From NCBI RefSeq assembly GCF_040822065.1, contig NZ_CP162005.1:2852001-2916000 (forward strand): 64,000 nucleotides of DNA. Direction: 5' to 3'. The stretch comes from Pedobacter sp. WC2423 (GTDB taxonomy: Bacteria; Bacteroidota; Bacteroidia; Sphingobacteriales; Sphingobacteriaceae). How positions within the stretch are numbered: position 1 is the stretch's first letter; each line of letters begins with the position of its first letter. Below are positions 43,803 through 52,849 of this stretch, in pieces. The notes under the pieces are model-generated. The model saw only the letters and a list, made by a program, of their open reading frames with translations. It did not search any database and was not told the origin of the DNA. The position numbers and the translations under genes were made by a program.

Positions 43803-45437
43803 TTAACCTTGTTCGATTTCTTTTAAACTATTCATTTTCTTATAGGCCAGAAATCCTTTGATATCCTCAAAATGCTCTCTGACGCGCTTATTACCAAACT
43901 CGAATACTTTTTTGACCAGTCCATCCAGGAAATCCCGGTCATGGGATACCAGGATCAAAGTACCGTCAAAATCCTTCAGGGCATCCTTGATAATGTCTTT
44001 GGTCTTCATGTCCAAATGATTGGTTGGCTCATCCAGTATTAATACATTTACGGGTTCTAACAGCAATTTGATCATGGCCAGACGGGTTTTCTCTCCTCCG
44101 GAAAGTACCTTAACTTTTTTCGTCGTATCATCGCCGCTGAACATAAAAGCACCCAGAAGATCTTTAACTTTTATACTGCCATCACTTAGTGGAATCTGGT
44201 TAATGGTTTCGAATACGGTTAAATTCTCATCAAGCAATGACGCCTGATTTTGGGCAAAGTATCCAATCTTAGCATTATGGCCTACTTTCAAACTTCCTTC
44301 AAAATCAATCTCACTCATGATGGCTTTGATCATAGTCGATTTACCTTCACCATTTTTACCGACAAAGGCCAGTTTTTCTCCTCGTTCGATTACCATGGAT
44401 GCCTTTTCAAAAACCACATGATCTCCGTAAGTTTTAGTGAGCTCTTCTACAATTATCGGATATTGACCAGAACGTGGCGATGGTGGAAATTTCAATCTTA
44501 AGGCAGAAGTATCAACTTCATCGATCTCAATAACTTCAAGTTTTTCGAGCATCTTTACACGGGATTGCACCTGCAGGGTTTTGGAATAGGTGCCTCTGAA
44601 CCGGTCAATAAATTCCTGGTTATCCGCAATAAAACGTTGTTGTTCTTCGTATGCTTTCAACTGGTGTACACGGCGGTCAGCACGCAGCTGGAGATAATGA
44701 GTGTATTTGGCTTTGTAATCGTATATTCTGCCCATGGTAACCTCAATGGTACGACTGGTAATGTTATCTACAAATGCACGGTCGTGGGAGATCACCATAA
44801 CCGCTTTTGCCGAGTTGATCAGGAAATCTTCCAACCATTGTATACTCTCGATATCCATGTGGTTGGTAGGCTCATCCAATAAGATGAGGTCAGGTTTCTT
44901 TAACAGAATTTTGGCCAGCTCGATACGCATGCGCCATCCTCCCGAAAACTCAGAGGTTTGACGGGTAAAGTCTTTACGCTCAAAACCTAAGCCTTTGAGT
45001 ACCTTTTCTACTTCTGCATCATAGTTGGTCTCTTCGATCGAATAAAATTTCTCGCTCAGTTCCGACACCCGTTCAATCAGCTTCATATAATCATCACTGT
45101 CGTAATCGGTACGAATAGTAAGCTGTTCATTCAGTTCATCAAGCTCTTTTTGCATCTGGTTTACCTCTTCAAAAGCTTTCATCGTTTCTTCAAAAACGGT
45201 AACCTTGTCATCAGTGAGCAAATGCTGTGGCAAATAAGCTATTACTGCGTCTTTTGGCCCGGTGACATTACCAGAAGTAGGTTTAGTCACATCAGCAATG
45301 ATCTTTAGAATGGTCGACTTACCTGCGCCATTTTTACCCATGAGGGCAATTTTATCGTTCTCGTTTATCGAAAAGGTTACGTCGCTAAACAGGGTGGTTC
45401 CGCCAAATGAAACGGAAATGTTGTTTACATTAATCAC
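43803..45437 (-). CDS. ABC-F family ATPase
   Basis: 545 residues from GTG 45437. A TTG-started longer frame (45464) would overlap the -7 box, so GTG fits better and gives the usual start INVNNISVSFGG. Two ABC domains: Walker A GKNGAGKST and GKNGEGKST; signatures SGGWRMRIELA and LSGGEKTRLAM; Walker B LILLDEPTNHMD and VLILDEPTNHLD. Between them is the P-site tRNA interaction linker (QSRVKMLEKLEVIEIDE region). No membrane segments. These proteins act on the ribosome, in stalled translation or antibiotic resistance; this one resembles the housekeeping Uup/YdiF type. Confidence 0.9.
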   Translation of the reverse strand: MINVNNISVSFGGTTLFSDVTFSINENDKIALMGKNGAGKSTILKIIADVTKPTSGNVTGPKDAVIAYLPQHLLTDDKVTVFEETMKAFEEVNQMQKELDELNEQLTIRTDYDSDDYMKLIERVSELSEKFYSIEETNYDAEVEKVLKGLGFERKDFTRQTSEFSGGWRMRIELAKILLKKPDLILLDEPTNHMDIESIQWLEDFLINSAKAVMVISHDRAFVDNITSRTIEVTMGRIYDYKAKYTHYLQLRADRRVHQLKAYEEQQRFIADNQEFIDRFRGTYSKTLQVQSRVKMLEKLEVIEIDEVDTSALRLKFPPSPRSGQYPIIVEELTKTYGDHVVFEKASMVIERGEKLAFVGKNGEGKSTMIKAIMSEIDFEGSLKVGHNAKIGYFAQNQASLLDENLTVFETINQIPLSDGSIKVKDLLGAFMFSGDDTTKKVKVLSGGEKTRLAMIKLLLEPVNVLILDEPTNHLDMKTKDIIKDALKDFDGTLILVSHDRDFLDGLVKKVFEFGNKRVREHFEDIKGFLAYKKMNSLKEIEQG

Positions 45438-45461
45438 AGTATGAGAATATTGAGTTATTGG

Positions 45462-45469
45462 CAAAGATA
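45462..45469 (-). promoter_or_regulatory. -7 box of the ABC-F gene
   Basis: Read leftward TATCTTTG is an exact TAnnTTTG box, 25 bp before the GTG start. No -33 TTG is seen. Confidence 0.5.
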
Positions 45470-45665
45470 AGGGAAAGACATCGGATTACAGACCTTATTA
45501 TTGATGATTTGAATTCCTCTCTTTCCAACATTTGTCATCCGGATAACTAAAAGTAATGAACCTCCTGTCTACCATTTTTATTTTCACGAATAGTATTTTC
45601 GGTTATGGAATTTTGACCTTTAAAGCATTTATTAGAAAACGTTTACACAAAGCCTATGAAAAATT

Positions 45666-45902
45666 GTGTACTCAGCCCATTACTGGATAAAATTCAAAAT
45701 TTCAATTTTGTTCATGCTGTTATTTGTTTTCACTGTCTCCGGCCAGGAGCCTCTTAGCTGGATTAATAAAAATGCGTATGAACTAAAATCAGATTCGGAT
45801 TCTACTCACAACGACCTATCGTTTTTACTCCATGAATTAAGAGGTAAAAAGCATAGTTGGACTAGGTGAAGCTTCTCACGGGATCCGGGAAGGTAAAGCT
45901 AC
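45666..45902 (+). pseudogene. Truncated, frameshifted erythromycin-esterase-like gene
   Basis: The first frame (from GTG 45666) has a signal-like stretch, ISILFMLLFVFTVSGQ, then STHNDLSFLLHELRGKKHSW and a stop at 45869. Shifting frame near 45850 continues the family motif as SIVGLGEASHGIREGK, the well-conserved LGEASHG active-site segment of erythromycin esterases. It then runs into the 3' end of the oppositely oriented serine hydrolase, and the remaining about 350 residues are gone. Clearly non-functional. Confidence 0.65.
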
Positions 45903-47000
45903 TGGCTGATCGTACAAAATGCTTCTGATAGCCTTGGTAGGTTCTTCGGCATCATAATGATTTTGCAAAACAATGATTGTCTTATCATTGTCGATATGCC
46001 TTTCTATATCACTTTTGTACCCTGGCCATCCTCCGCTGTGACGAACTAACTTTCCATAGTCCGCATGCTGCTCTATCTTCCATCCAAAGCCATATTTAGT
46101 AAGTGTCCCATTGCTCAGTCTGGCCGGAGAAAACATCATTTGAATACCGGATTTGGAGATTAACTTACCTGTATAAAGTGCACGGTCCCATTTTAGTAAA
46201 TCAATCACCGTTGAGTTTACTGTGCCATCACCTACAACACCATCAAGCCAGTATACAACTTTTGCTTTTTCAATAGAATCCGGCAAAAGATATTTTGCAA
46301 GGTATTTAGAATAAATGTAGCCAAACGCATAGTTATTGATCTTTTGTGGATGCAGTCTTCTGTTATATACAAAGGTTCGCTGCATATCCAGAGGTTCAAA
46401 GATGTTCTTTTTAAGGAAATTAGCATAGCTTTCTCCCGATGCTATTTCGATGATGGAAGCCAGTATTGCATAACCTGTATTACTGTAGCTGAATTGCGTA
46501 CCCGGGCTAAACTCAAGAGCTGGCTTAATCCTCGCAAAAATGTCTATGATATCATCATTGACAGCAATCTTATGTTTATCAAATACAGTATCCATAATGC
46601 TCAGGTAATCTGGCAAACCACCTGTATGATTCAAAAGGTTACGTATAGTTATCTTATCATAAAAAGAAAGCTTAGGAAGGTACCTGGACATCGGGTCATC
46701 CAATCGTAATTTACCTTGCTCCTTTAATATCATTATCGCCATAGCTGTAAATTGTTTGGAGCAGGAAGCCAATTCGAAAATAGTATTTTCATTCACCTTC
46801 TCGCCGGTTGATTCATTAGCTATCCCAAAGCTTTTCAGATAAGTGATTTTGCCTTTCTCGGCAACTAGTACATTACCGTTTAATTTACCTTTTCCATAAA
46901 GTAAACCAAGTAAGCTATCAATTTTATTTACTTTAGTTTGGGCAAAAGAAGCCCTGCCCAGTACAAAAAGTACCAGGATACTCAGAAATCTTAATGTCAT
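45876..47000 (-). CDS. Serine hydrolase, class C beta-lactamase family
   Basis: 374 residues. Signal peptide MTLRFLSILVLFVLGRASFA before QT. Catalytic SxxK is in ELASCSKQFTAMA, the YxN motif in FSYSNTGYAILAS and the third motif in RHSGGWPGYKSD. These enzymes are periplasmic or outer-membrane esterases, D-amino-acid peptidases or beta-lactamases. Its last about 9 residues (VALPSRIP) are read through the antisense of the erythromycin-esterase remnant, so the natural C-terminus may have been replaced. Confidence 0.86.
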   Translation of the reverse strand: MTLRFLSILVLFVLGRASFAQTKVNKIDSLLGLLYGKGKLNGNVLVAEKGKITYLKSFGIANESTGEKVNENTIFELASCSKQFTAMAIMILKEQGKLRLDDPMSRYLPKLSFYDKITIRNLLNHTGGLPDYLSIMDTVFDKHKIAVNDDIIDIFARIKPALEFSPGTQFSYSNTGYAILASIIEIASGESYANFLKKNIFEPLDMQRTFVYNRRLHPQKINNYAFGYIYSKYLAKYLLPDSIEKAKVVYWLDGVVGDGTVNSTVIDLLKWDRALYTGKLISKSGIQMMFSPARLSNGTLTKYGFGWKIEQHADYGKLVRHSGGWPGYKSDIERHIDNDKTIIVLQNHYDAEEPTKAIRSILYDQPVALPSRIP

Positions 47001-47040
47001 CTTAGTTTATTTAAATAATCTATATAAGTACGTTCACGCG

Positions 47041-47247
47041 TTAATCCGGTATATGTTCCAATATATCACCAGGCTGGCAATCCAGTATTTTGCAGATAGC
47101 AGACAAGGTGTCAAACCTGATGCCTTTAGCTTTGCCGGTTTTAAGAATAGAAAAATTTGCAGCGGTAATGCCCAACTTCTCTGCCAGATCCTTACTCTGC
47201 ATCTTACGCCTGGCCAGCATCACGTCAACATTAACAATAATTGGCAT
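47041..47247 (-). CDS. XRE-family HTH regulator, YozG-like
   Basis: 68 residues, one HTH: VDVMLARRKMQSKDLAEKLG, ITAANFSILKTGKAKGIRFD, LSAICKILDCQPGDILEHIP. Tiny regulators of this type are normally paired with DUF2975 membrane proteins, as here (4-bp gap). It probably represses its own operon. Confidence 0.88.
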   Translation of the reverse strand: MPIIVNVDVMLARRKMQSKDLAEKLGITAANFSILKTGKAKGIRFDTLSAICKILDCQPGDILEHIPD

Positions 47248-47251
47248 ATAT

Positions 47252-47770
47252 TTAAAAGATTAGATCTTGTTCGTCCTGAAGTTTTAGCCCTTGATTGAAA
47301 ATAGCAGCCATAAAAAAAATAAAGATACCCAATAATAAATGCAGCCCTACTATATTCCAGGCATCAAACCTGGCTTCGCTTAACAGCTCCGTTAAAAATA
47401 GCATAACTACAGGAATTGTTAGATTGGACCAATAAAAAATACGCAAATGATTATAGCCTCTGAGTGTAAAAAGCCTTTTTTGTGTAAATGCCTCAAATAC
47501 ATAGCTTAACATTAGAAAGAAAAGTGCGTACAGTAGAAAAAGAGGCAGAAATTCGAGCCAGATATACATGGGGTTGTAAAAACCTAGTAAAAACGGGATA
47601 TGTGTAAAAGGAAAATAAATGGTAAACTGCTGATCAGCATCATGCAAAAATACTGATCCGGGTCTGCCTTCAAGACTAACCAGGGCATAAATGAACGTGA
47701 TGAAATAAAGAAAAGATAATAATCTGGACAGGTACAGTAAAATTTTAGCGGTAACTTTAACAGAATTCAT
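47252..47770 (-). CDS. DUF2975 family membrane protein
   Basis: 172 residues with four membrane segments: YLSRLLSFLYFITFIYALVS, WLEFLPLFLLYALFFLML, YWSNLTIPVVMLFLTELL and IVGLHLLLGIFIFFMAAIF. EAFTQKRLFTLRGYNHLRIF is the conserved cytosolic loop of DUF2975. First gene of the two-gene operon; probably senses or controls the partner HTH protein. Function otherwise unknown. Confidence 0.85.
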   Translation of the reverse strand: MNSVKVTAKILLYLSRLLSFLYFITFIYALVSLEGRPGSVFLHDADQQFTIYFPFTHIPFLLGFYNPMYIWLEFLPLFLLYALFFLMLSYVFEAFTQKRLFTLRGYNHLRIFYWSNLTIPVVMLFLTELLSEARFDAWNIVGLHLLLGIFIFFMAAIFNQGLKLQDEQDLIF

Positions 47771-47790
47771 ATTGGTAATTTTAGGTACAA

Positions 47791-47820
47791 CAAATATATT
47801 GATTAATTACTGTAAAACAA
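47791..47820 (-). promoter_or_regulatory. Promoter of the DUF2975-HTH operon
   Basis: Read leftward: TTG at 47820-47818, 19-bp spacer, TATATTTG at 47798-47791, then ATG at 47770. It is the best match to the Bacteroidota consensus in the window. Confidence 0.75.
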
Positions 47821-47834
47821 TAATTAATCAATAT
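47796..47834. promoter_or_regulatory. 14-bp inverted repeat overlapping the DUF2975-HTH promoter
   Basis: ATATTGATTAATTA (47796-47809) and TAATTAATCAATAT (47821-47834) are perfect inverted arms with an 11-bp spacer. They cover the -7 box and the -33 region, as an autoregulatory operator would. Confidence 0.6.
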
Positions 47835-48101
47835 AAAACAATAACAATTACCAAATGTAAGTTTCCAGGATGTAGCCAGTCCTTGGATTATTATAGTCAA
47901 TTCTCAGATGTACAAATAGTAGCTGCCAGTTAAGGCTATTTGTAAGCTAAAACTATACTGTGCACACTGCGAACCTGTATCCATGAACAGGAATACTTTG
48001 AATTAACTGACGCTACCAAAAGAAGGACGACTATTGTTGTATCTAATCAAAGGAAGGGGAATGTGTATGAAATTGCATTTGCCATACGAGCAATTTTAAA
48101 T
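47835..48101. other. Intergenic stretch between the DUF2975 promoter and the BCCT gene
   Basis: Together with the promoter, 331 bp lie between the genes. I see no RNA, repeat or convincing coding frame here, and no clear terminator for the BCCT gene. Confidence 0.4.
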
Positions 48102-50117
48102 TTAAGTAAGGTCTTTGAGGGTATTATCCAGGAACATTTCGTTCTTCACATCCGAAGACAGTTCAATAAATCTTTCATATTGTTTGAGCACATCAGCAAT
48201 GATTTCCCGCTGACTAAAATATTCTATGTTGTATCCCGGACGATTATCACCAAAATAGGTAATAGGAATAAAGGTTGTATTTTTTTTGATCCCAGGAACG
48301 TTTATTTCATCCACCAGGAATTCAGATATTGCTTTTGAATGCGTTTTTACGCCGTATTTAAAATCTTCAATCACTTTATGTCTGATCGTTAATTCAATAG
48401 CGAACGGACGATCCAGAACATTTACCATGGCTACAATTTGCTTAGCCTTGAATTCTTTTGCAAGATCATCTAGTGCCGGCTGCACAGTCTGTGTGATAAA
48501 ACTATTCACCGCATCTTTGTTTTTATAGGATAAGATGTGATTCAGGCGTTCCTTCCAGAATTCTCCCGACCAATTGCTTGCTGCAGGAGAATATCCTTTC
48601 CTGTAATAGTTGTAATCTATCCGCAGGCCAACCACCAGGCTATAGCAAAACAGGCAAATAATTAAAGAGAACGGTAAAGCAGTAATAAGCGTCATTGTCT
48701 GAAGAGCCTGCAGGCCGCCGGCATTAAGCAATACAAGAGATAAAAGGCCTAAAAGGACACCCCAAAATATCAACTGCCATTTGGGAGAATTTTTGGAATT
48801 GTTAGAGGCAATATTGTCCATTACAAAAATACCGGAATCCGCAGAGGTGATGAAGAATATAAAAATGATAAATATGGCAAGAAAACTGGTAACTGTAGAA
48901 AAGGGAAACTGATCCAGGAAAGCAAAAAGCAACTTGTCAGTGTCCCCTGCAATACCGCTCAGCACCCCGCCCCTGGCCCGGTCAATCCAGGTCGCACTAT
49001 TGCCAAACACCGTCATCCAAAGAAGATTGAAGAAGGTAGGAATGATCAGCACTGTACCGATAAACTCCCGTATTGTCCGTCCCCTTGAAATTCTGGCAAT
49101 GAAAAGCCCAACGTATGGAGACCATGAGATCCACCATGCCCAGTAGAGGATCGTCCAGTTGAAGAACCAGGGCTGGCTAGCCTCATCATAGGCGTGGGTA
49201 TTGAATGTAAGTGTGAAAAATTGGCTTATGTAACTTCCTATGCCTTCTGAAAATGAGCCTAACAGAAAAACAGTAGGGCCAAGAATAAGAATAAAAATCA
49301 TCAGCGTGACAGCTGCAATGATGTTGAGCTGACTTAAATATTTTACTCCTTTATTTACGCCTGATATTGCTGAAAGGACAGAAATCAGCATAATAATAAA
49401 TATAATCCCTGCCTGATACCAAAATCCGGTATCGTTTAAAATGCCGACTTTAACAAGTCCGGCATTTAGTTGTACTACGCCAAAACCCAGAGTGGTCGTA
49501 ATGCCAAAAAAAGTACTGCATAGCGCAAATGTATCTATCGCATCACCTGCCGGTCCATTAATTTTATTCTTCAATATTGGATAAATACAGCTGCGCAGGG
49601 ATAAAGGCAATTTATAACGAAATGTAAAATAAGCCAGTGATAGGCCAACAATACCATAAATGGCCCAGGCATGAATTCCCCAGTGAAAGAATGTATAGAG
49701 CTGGGCATTTCTTGACCGCTGAACCTGATCCATACCAGAAAATATCTTTTCTGTATAGTGTGACATAGGTTCTGCCACTCCAAAATACATTAGTCCTATC
49801 CCCATTCCTGCAGCAAAAAGCATCGAAATCCATGAAAAAAAAGAATGTTCCGGCTCTTCATCATCATCCCCCAGACGTATAGATCCGTATTTGCTAAAAG
49901 CCAATACCAGTAGAAAAATCACAAAAATCGTCACAGACCAGACATATACCCAGTTCAAATCGACAAATATCCATTGTTTTACGGTTTCAAGTAAGGAGGC
50001 TGTTTGAACCGGAAAAAAACTAGATACCAAAGTAACTGAAAAAATAAAAATCAGACTAGGTATAACAATACCAGCTTTGAAAGTTGAATTTTTGAATATT
50101 TGTGGAATGAGACTCAT
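48102..50117 (-). CDS. BCCT family (betaine/choline/carnitine) transporter
   Basis: 671 residues. About 12 membrane helices over residues 15-510, then about 150 cytosolic residues. Diagnostic segment: YWAWWISWSPYVGLFIARIS in TM8, with GMGIGLMYFGVAEPMSHY (glycine-rich TM3, glycine-betaine/Na+ site) earlier. BCCT carriers import quaternary ammonium osmolytes with Na+ or H+. The long C-terminus resembles BetT-like choline carriers, in which it senses osmotic stress. It is 157 bp after an MFS gene. Confidence 0.9.
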   Translation of the reverse strand: MSLIPQIFKNSTFKAGIVIPSLIFIFSVTLVSSFFPVQTASLLETVKQWIFVDLNWVYVWSVTIFVIFLLVLAFSKYGSIRLGDDDEEPEHSFFSWISMLFAAGMGIGLMYFGVAEPMSHYTEKIFSGMDQVQRSRNAQLYTFFHWGIHAWAIYGIVGLSLAYFTFRYKLPLSLRSCIYPILKNKINGPAGDAIDTFALCSTFFGITTTLGFGVVQLNAGLVKVGILNDTGFWYQAGIIFIIMLISVLSAISGVNKGVKYLSQLNIIAAVTLMIFILILGPTVFLLGSFSEGIGSYISQFFTLTFNTHAYDEASQPWFFNWTILYWAWWISWSPYVGLFIARISRGRTIREFIGTVLIIPTFFNLLWMTVFGNSATWIDRARGGVLSGIAGDTDKLLFAFLDQFPFSTVTSFLAIFIIFIFFITSADSGIFVMDNIASNNSKNSPKWQLIFWGVLLGLLSLVLLNAGGLQALQTMTLITALPFSLIICLFCYSLVVGLRIDYNYYRKGYSPAASNWSGEFWKERLNHILSYKNKDAVNSFITQTVQPALDDLAKEFKAKQIVAMVNVLDRPFAIELTIRHKVIEDFKYGVKTHSKAISEFLVDEINVPGIKKNTTFIPITYFGDNRPGYNIEYFSQREIIADVLKQYERFIELSSDVKNEMFLDNTLKDLT

Positions 50118-50273
50118 GAAAGCGCTTTTATATAAGACAAAACTGAAGCTTATTTGTTTGAACGTATATTTTCAGTTCTTTAAAAATACTGATATACTTA
50201 TGGATCAGCTACCATCCTGGTGTGTAAAATAAATCATGCTGCACCAGCTTTAGACCCTCATTTGTATCTGTAG

Positions 50274-51509
50274 CTAGTTAAACTCTTCTATATAATTGAG
50301 ATCCTTGTGAAAGGAATCTTTCATTTTCATCAGCGCCAGGAAAGCGATCCCATAACTGATCAACACAAGAACTGAACCTGAAGAGACAATTGAGCCATTG
50401 AAATAAGTTTTAAACAGCTGGAAGAGTAAAGATAAAGGTATTACAGCACCACGCACAAAGTTAGGAACTGTCGTCGTAACAGTCGCCCTGATATTTGTAC
50501 CGAACTGCTCGGTAGCTATGGTGATAAATATTACCCAATATCCCGTGGCAACGCCAACTGCACCGCATAACCAGTAAAAATGTGGTAAACTAAGACCATT
50601 TTGTGTAAGAAAGACAACCAGTGATAGCATTGAAAGTGCCAAAAACACATATACTGCTTTAATACGGCTTTGCAGCATCTGGCTCAGCAAACCACTGATC
50701 ATATCACCAAATACAATTCCTGCAGAGTAACAGGCAACACTCGCTCCTGCATTGACCTCTCCCTGTACATTCAGCACCTTTCCAAACTCAGGAGATAGCG
50801 TCATAAAAATACCCGCAACTGTCCAGAACGGTAATCCGATTAAAATACATCTCAGGTATTTAAAAAAAGTCTTCCTGTTCCTGAACAAGGCAAAAAAATT
50901 GCCTCTGTTCAGTGCCTCCTTTGACTCTTTGAAAATCCCCGATTCTGCTACTCCGATACGCAGTAAAAGGATGATAAAACCAAGACATCCGCCAACAAAG
51001 AATGACGTGCGCCAATCAAAAAGATCGGCCACAAAGTATGCGGCCAGTGTTCCTAAAACTCCGGTAGCAGCTACAATGGTCGTGGCATATCCTCGTTTAG
51101 CTTTAGGCATCAGTTCTGCTACCAGCGTAATACCTGCGCCGAGCTCTCCCGCCAGCCCTATACCCGCGATGAAGCGGCATAAGCCATAAGTTGTGGTAGA
51201 ATGTACAAATGCATTCATCATATTGGCTGCAGAATAGATAAATATGGAACCAAACAGTACATATAATCTGCCTTTCCTGTCGCCTAGCATTCCCCACAGT
51301 ATTCCGCCCAGTAATAATCCTGCCATTTGGATATTCAGCAAAGAAATTCCACTTTCCGTTAGTTGGGCACCTTCCAGTCCGAAGGATTTTAAACTGTTCA
51401 CACGTACGATACTGAAGAGGAGCAAATCATAAATATCTACGAAATTCCCTAAAGAGGCGACAATTATTGCTGCAACAAGTGCTTTTGTCAAGTATTTTTC
51501 CTGAGTCAT
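50274..51509 (-). CDS. MFS transporter (metabolite:H+ symporter type)
   Basis: 411 residues from ATG 51509 (MTQEKYLTKALVAAIIVASL); an upstream ATG at 51551 adds 14 unlikely residues. Twelve membrane helices. GGILWGMLGDRKGRLYVLFG is the MFS loop 2-3 motif and GELGAGITLVAELMPKAKRG the loop 4-5 segment of the sugar-phosphate/MHS group. Exports or imports a small organic acid or similar solute; substrate not predictable. Confidence 0.86.
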   Translation of the reverse strand: MTQEKYLTKALVAAIIVASLGNFVDIYDLLLFSIVRVNSLKSFGLEGAQLTESGISLLNIQMAGLLLGGILWGMLGDRKGRLYVLFGSIFIYSAANMMNAFVHSTTTYGLCRFIAGIGLAGELGAGITLVAELMPKAKRGYATTIVAATGVLGTLAAYFVADLFDWRTSFFVGGCLGFIILLLRIGVAESGIFKESKEALNRGNFFALFRNRKTFFKYLRCILIGLPFWTVAGIFMTLSPEFGKVLNVQGEVNAGASVACYSAGIVFGDMISGLLSQMLQSRIKAVYVFLALSMLSLVVFLTQNGLSLPHFYWLCGAVGVATGYWVIFITIATEQFGTNIRATVTTTVPNFVRGAVIPLSLLFQLFKTYFNGSIVSSGSVLVLISYGIAFLALMKMKDSFHKDLNYIEEFN

Positions 51510-51782
51510 GATTTTGTATCCGGGTATAAGTTTTTCACATTTGCTATTCACAGACTGATAACGAATAAGTTACGCTCAGACATACATTTCAGTGTTAACT
51601 CTGCTTTATCAATATATTAAAGATTCGTTTCACAAGCATGAGCATAAAAGATTAGGAGTCTTCTACGCTATCTGGATAAACTAGTATCGCTTGACCCGAA
51701 GATATATCTGATGACCAGGTTGATGTTCTCAACAAAATATTAATTAAAGTTTTTATACCAGGATTATATCTATTTTTATTCA

Positions 51783-52745
51783 ATGAATGAAAAGGCAATT
51801 CTTCCTTCCATTAAAAGTAAAAATTCAATGAAAAAAATGAACTTGGATAAAGTTATTACCTATAATTCTATTTCTGAATTTCTAATATCATTGGGTAAAC
51901 CTGCGGCGCAAGACAGTGACTTTTCGATCAGCAGGCTGGAGGGATATTTAAGTGATGAGCCAATGGAGTCAGAATCCTTTCGAACCAATTATTTAAATTT
52001 TCTCATGATTGTTGATGGGTCAGGAAATTACACTATTGACAATATATTTTTTGAGTTAAAGCCTTCTACTTTCTATTTTACAACCCCAGGGCATTTAAAA
52101 TCATTTGTGATAGAAAAGCCATGGAAAGGCTTCATACTGTCTTTTACAGAAACCTTTATTAAAAAGTATTATACAGGAAACCTTTTTACAGAATTTCCAT
52201 TTTTGGTTGCAGAGACTACCCCGCCTGTATATGTAAATCAAATATTGAAGGAAGATCTCCTTAAAAGATTTGAAACGTTGCTAGAGCATTATGAGACGGT
52301 AAGTCAGTTCAAAGATCAAATGCTTACCAATCTAATCATCACCTTTCTATATAAAGTAAAGGAGATTCTTATAACTGCGCCCAGTCTTGAAGGCAAACAA
52401 TTCGGTTATTCTTCGCTGGTAATTAAATTTAGAAAGCACCTTGATGATCACTTCAGGGATGTACTAAGAGGTCAGGTAACCGCAATTTCTAATAGTAATC
52501 AGATTGCAAAAGCACTTTCTGTAAGTGCTGATTATATGGGTACTGTCGTAAAGAAAGAGACCGGTAAGACTGTAACAAACTGGATTACAGAGCGAACAAT
52601 AACAGAAGCGCAGAGTCTGATTAAGAACACTTCTCTTTCCATCTCAGAAATTTCCTATATGCTAACCTTTCAAGATCCTACTAATTTCACTAAATACTTC
52701 AAAAAAAACACTGGATTTTCACCAAAGGAGTATCGAAACCAGTAA
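51783..52745 (+). CDS. AraC family regulator, paralogue 1
   Basis: 320 residues from ATG 51783; a second ATG at about 51828 fits the paralogue better. N-terminal sensor: NFLMIVDGSGNYTIDNIFF, PSTFYFTTPGHLKSFVIEKP. C-terminal HTH pair: NQIAKALSVSADYMGTVVK and LSISEISYMLTFQDPTNFTK, NTGFSPKEYRNQ. Very similar over the full length to the gene at 56814. The two bracket SDR, membrane and GMC genes. Tandem half-sites 21 bp apart occur upstream of four genes in this cluster and suit an AraC protein. Confidence 0.88.
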   Translation: MNEKAILPSIKSKNSMKKMNLDKVITYNSISEFLISLGKPAAQDSDFSISRLEGYLSDEPMESESFRTNYLNFLMIVDGSGNYTIDNIFFELKPSTFYFTTPGHLKSFVIEKPWKGFILSFTETFIKKYYTGNLFTEFPFLVAETTPPVYVNQILKEDLLKRFETLLEHYETVSQFKDQMLTNLIITFLYKVKEILITAPSLEGKQFGYSSLVIKFRKHLDDHFRDVLRGQVTAISNSNQIAKALSVSADYMGTVVKKETGKTVTNWITERTITEAQSLIKNTSLSISEISYMLTFQDPTNFTKYFKKNTGFSPKEYRNQ

Positions 52746-52757
52746 TTTATACTTGGA

Positions 52758-52815
52758 TTTACCATTTCTTCACTTGTTTTAACCTTTTTTGAGATCTCAA
52801 ATACCTGCAAATTTG
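52758..52815 (+). promoter_or_regulatory. Cluster regulon promoter, copy 1 (SDR)
   Basis: Half-site TTTACC (52758) and TTAACCTTTTTT (52779) lie 21 bp apart. GCAAATTTG (-7 region) starts 28 bp after the second half-site, and the ATG is 35 bp further. Closely matches the copies at 57883, 58725 and 59183. Confidence 0.65.
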
Positions 52816-52849
52816 TCATAGTTAAATAAGAAAGTAAAACTAAAACGAA

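Noticed and set aside
47940..48338. An open rightward frame through the intergenic region into the antisense of the BCCT gene
   Set aside because: It resembles no family I know, most of it is antisense to the conserved transporter C-terminus, and it has no promoter.
51691..51716. TTGACC and ATGACC upstream of AraC paralogue 1 as a regulon site
   Set aside because: The step is 20 bp, not 21, the T-runs after the half-sites are missing and there is no GCAAxTTTG at the right distance.
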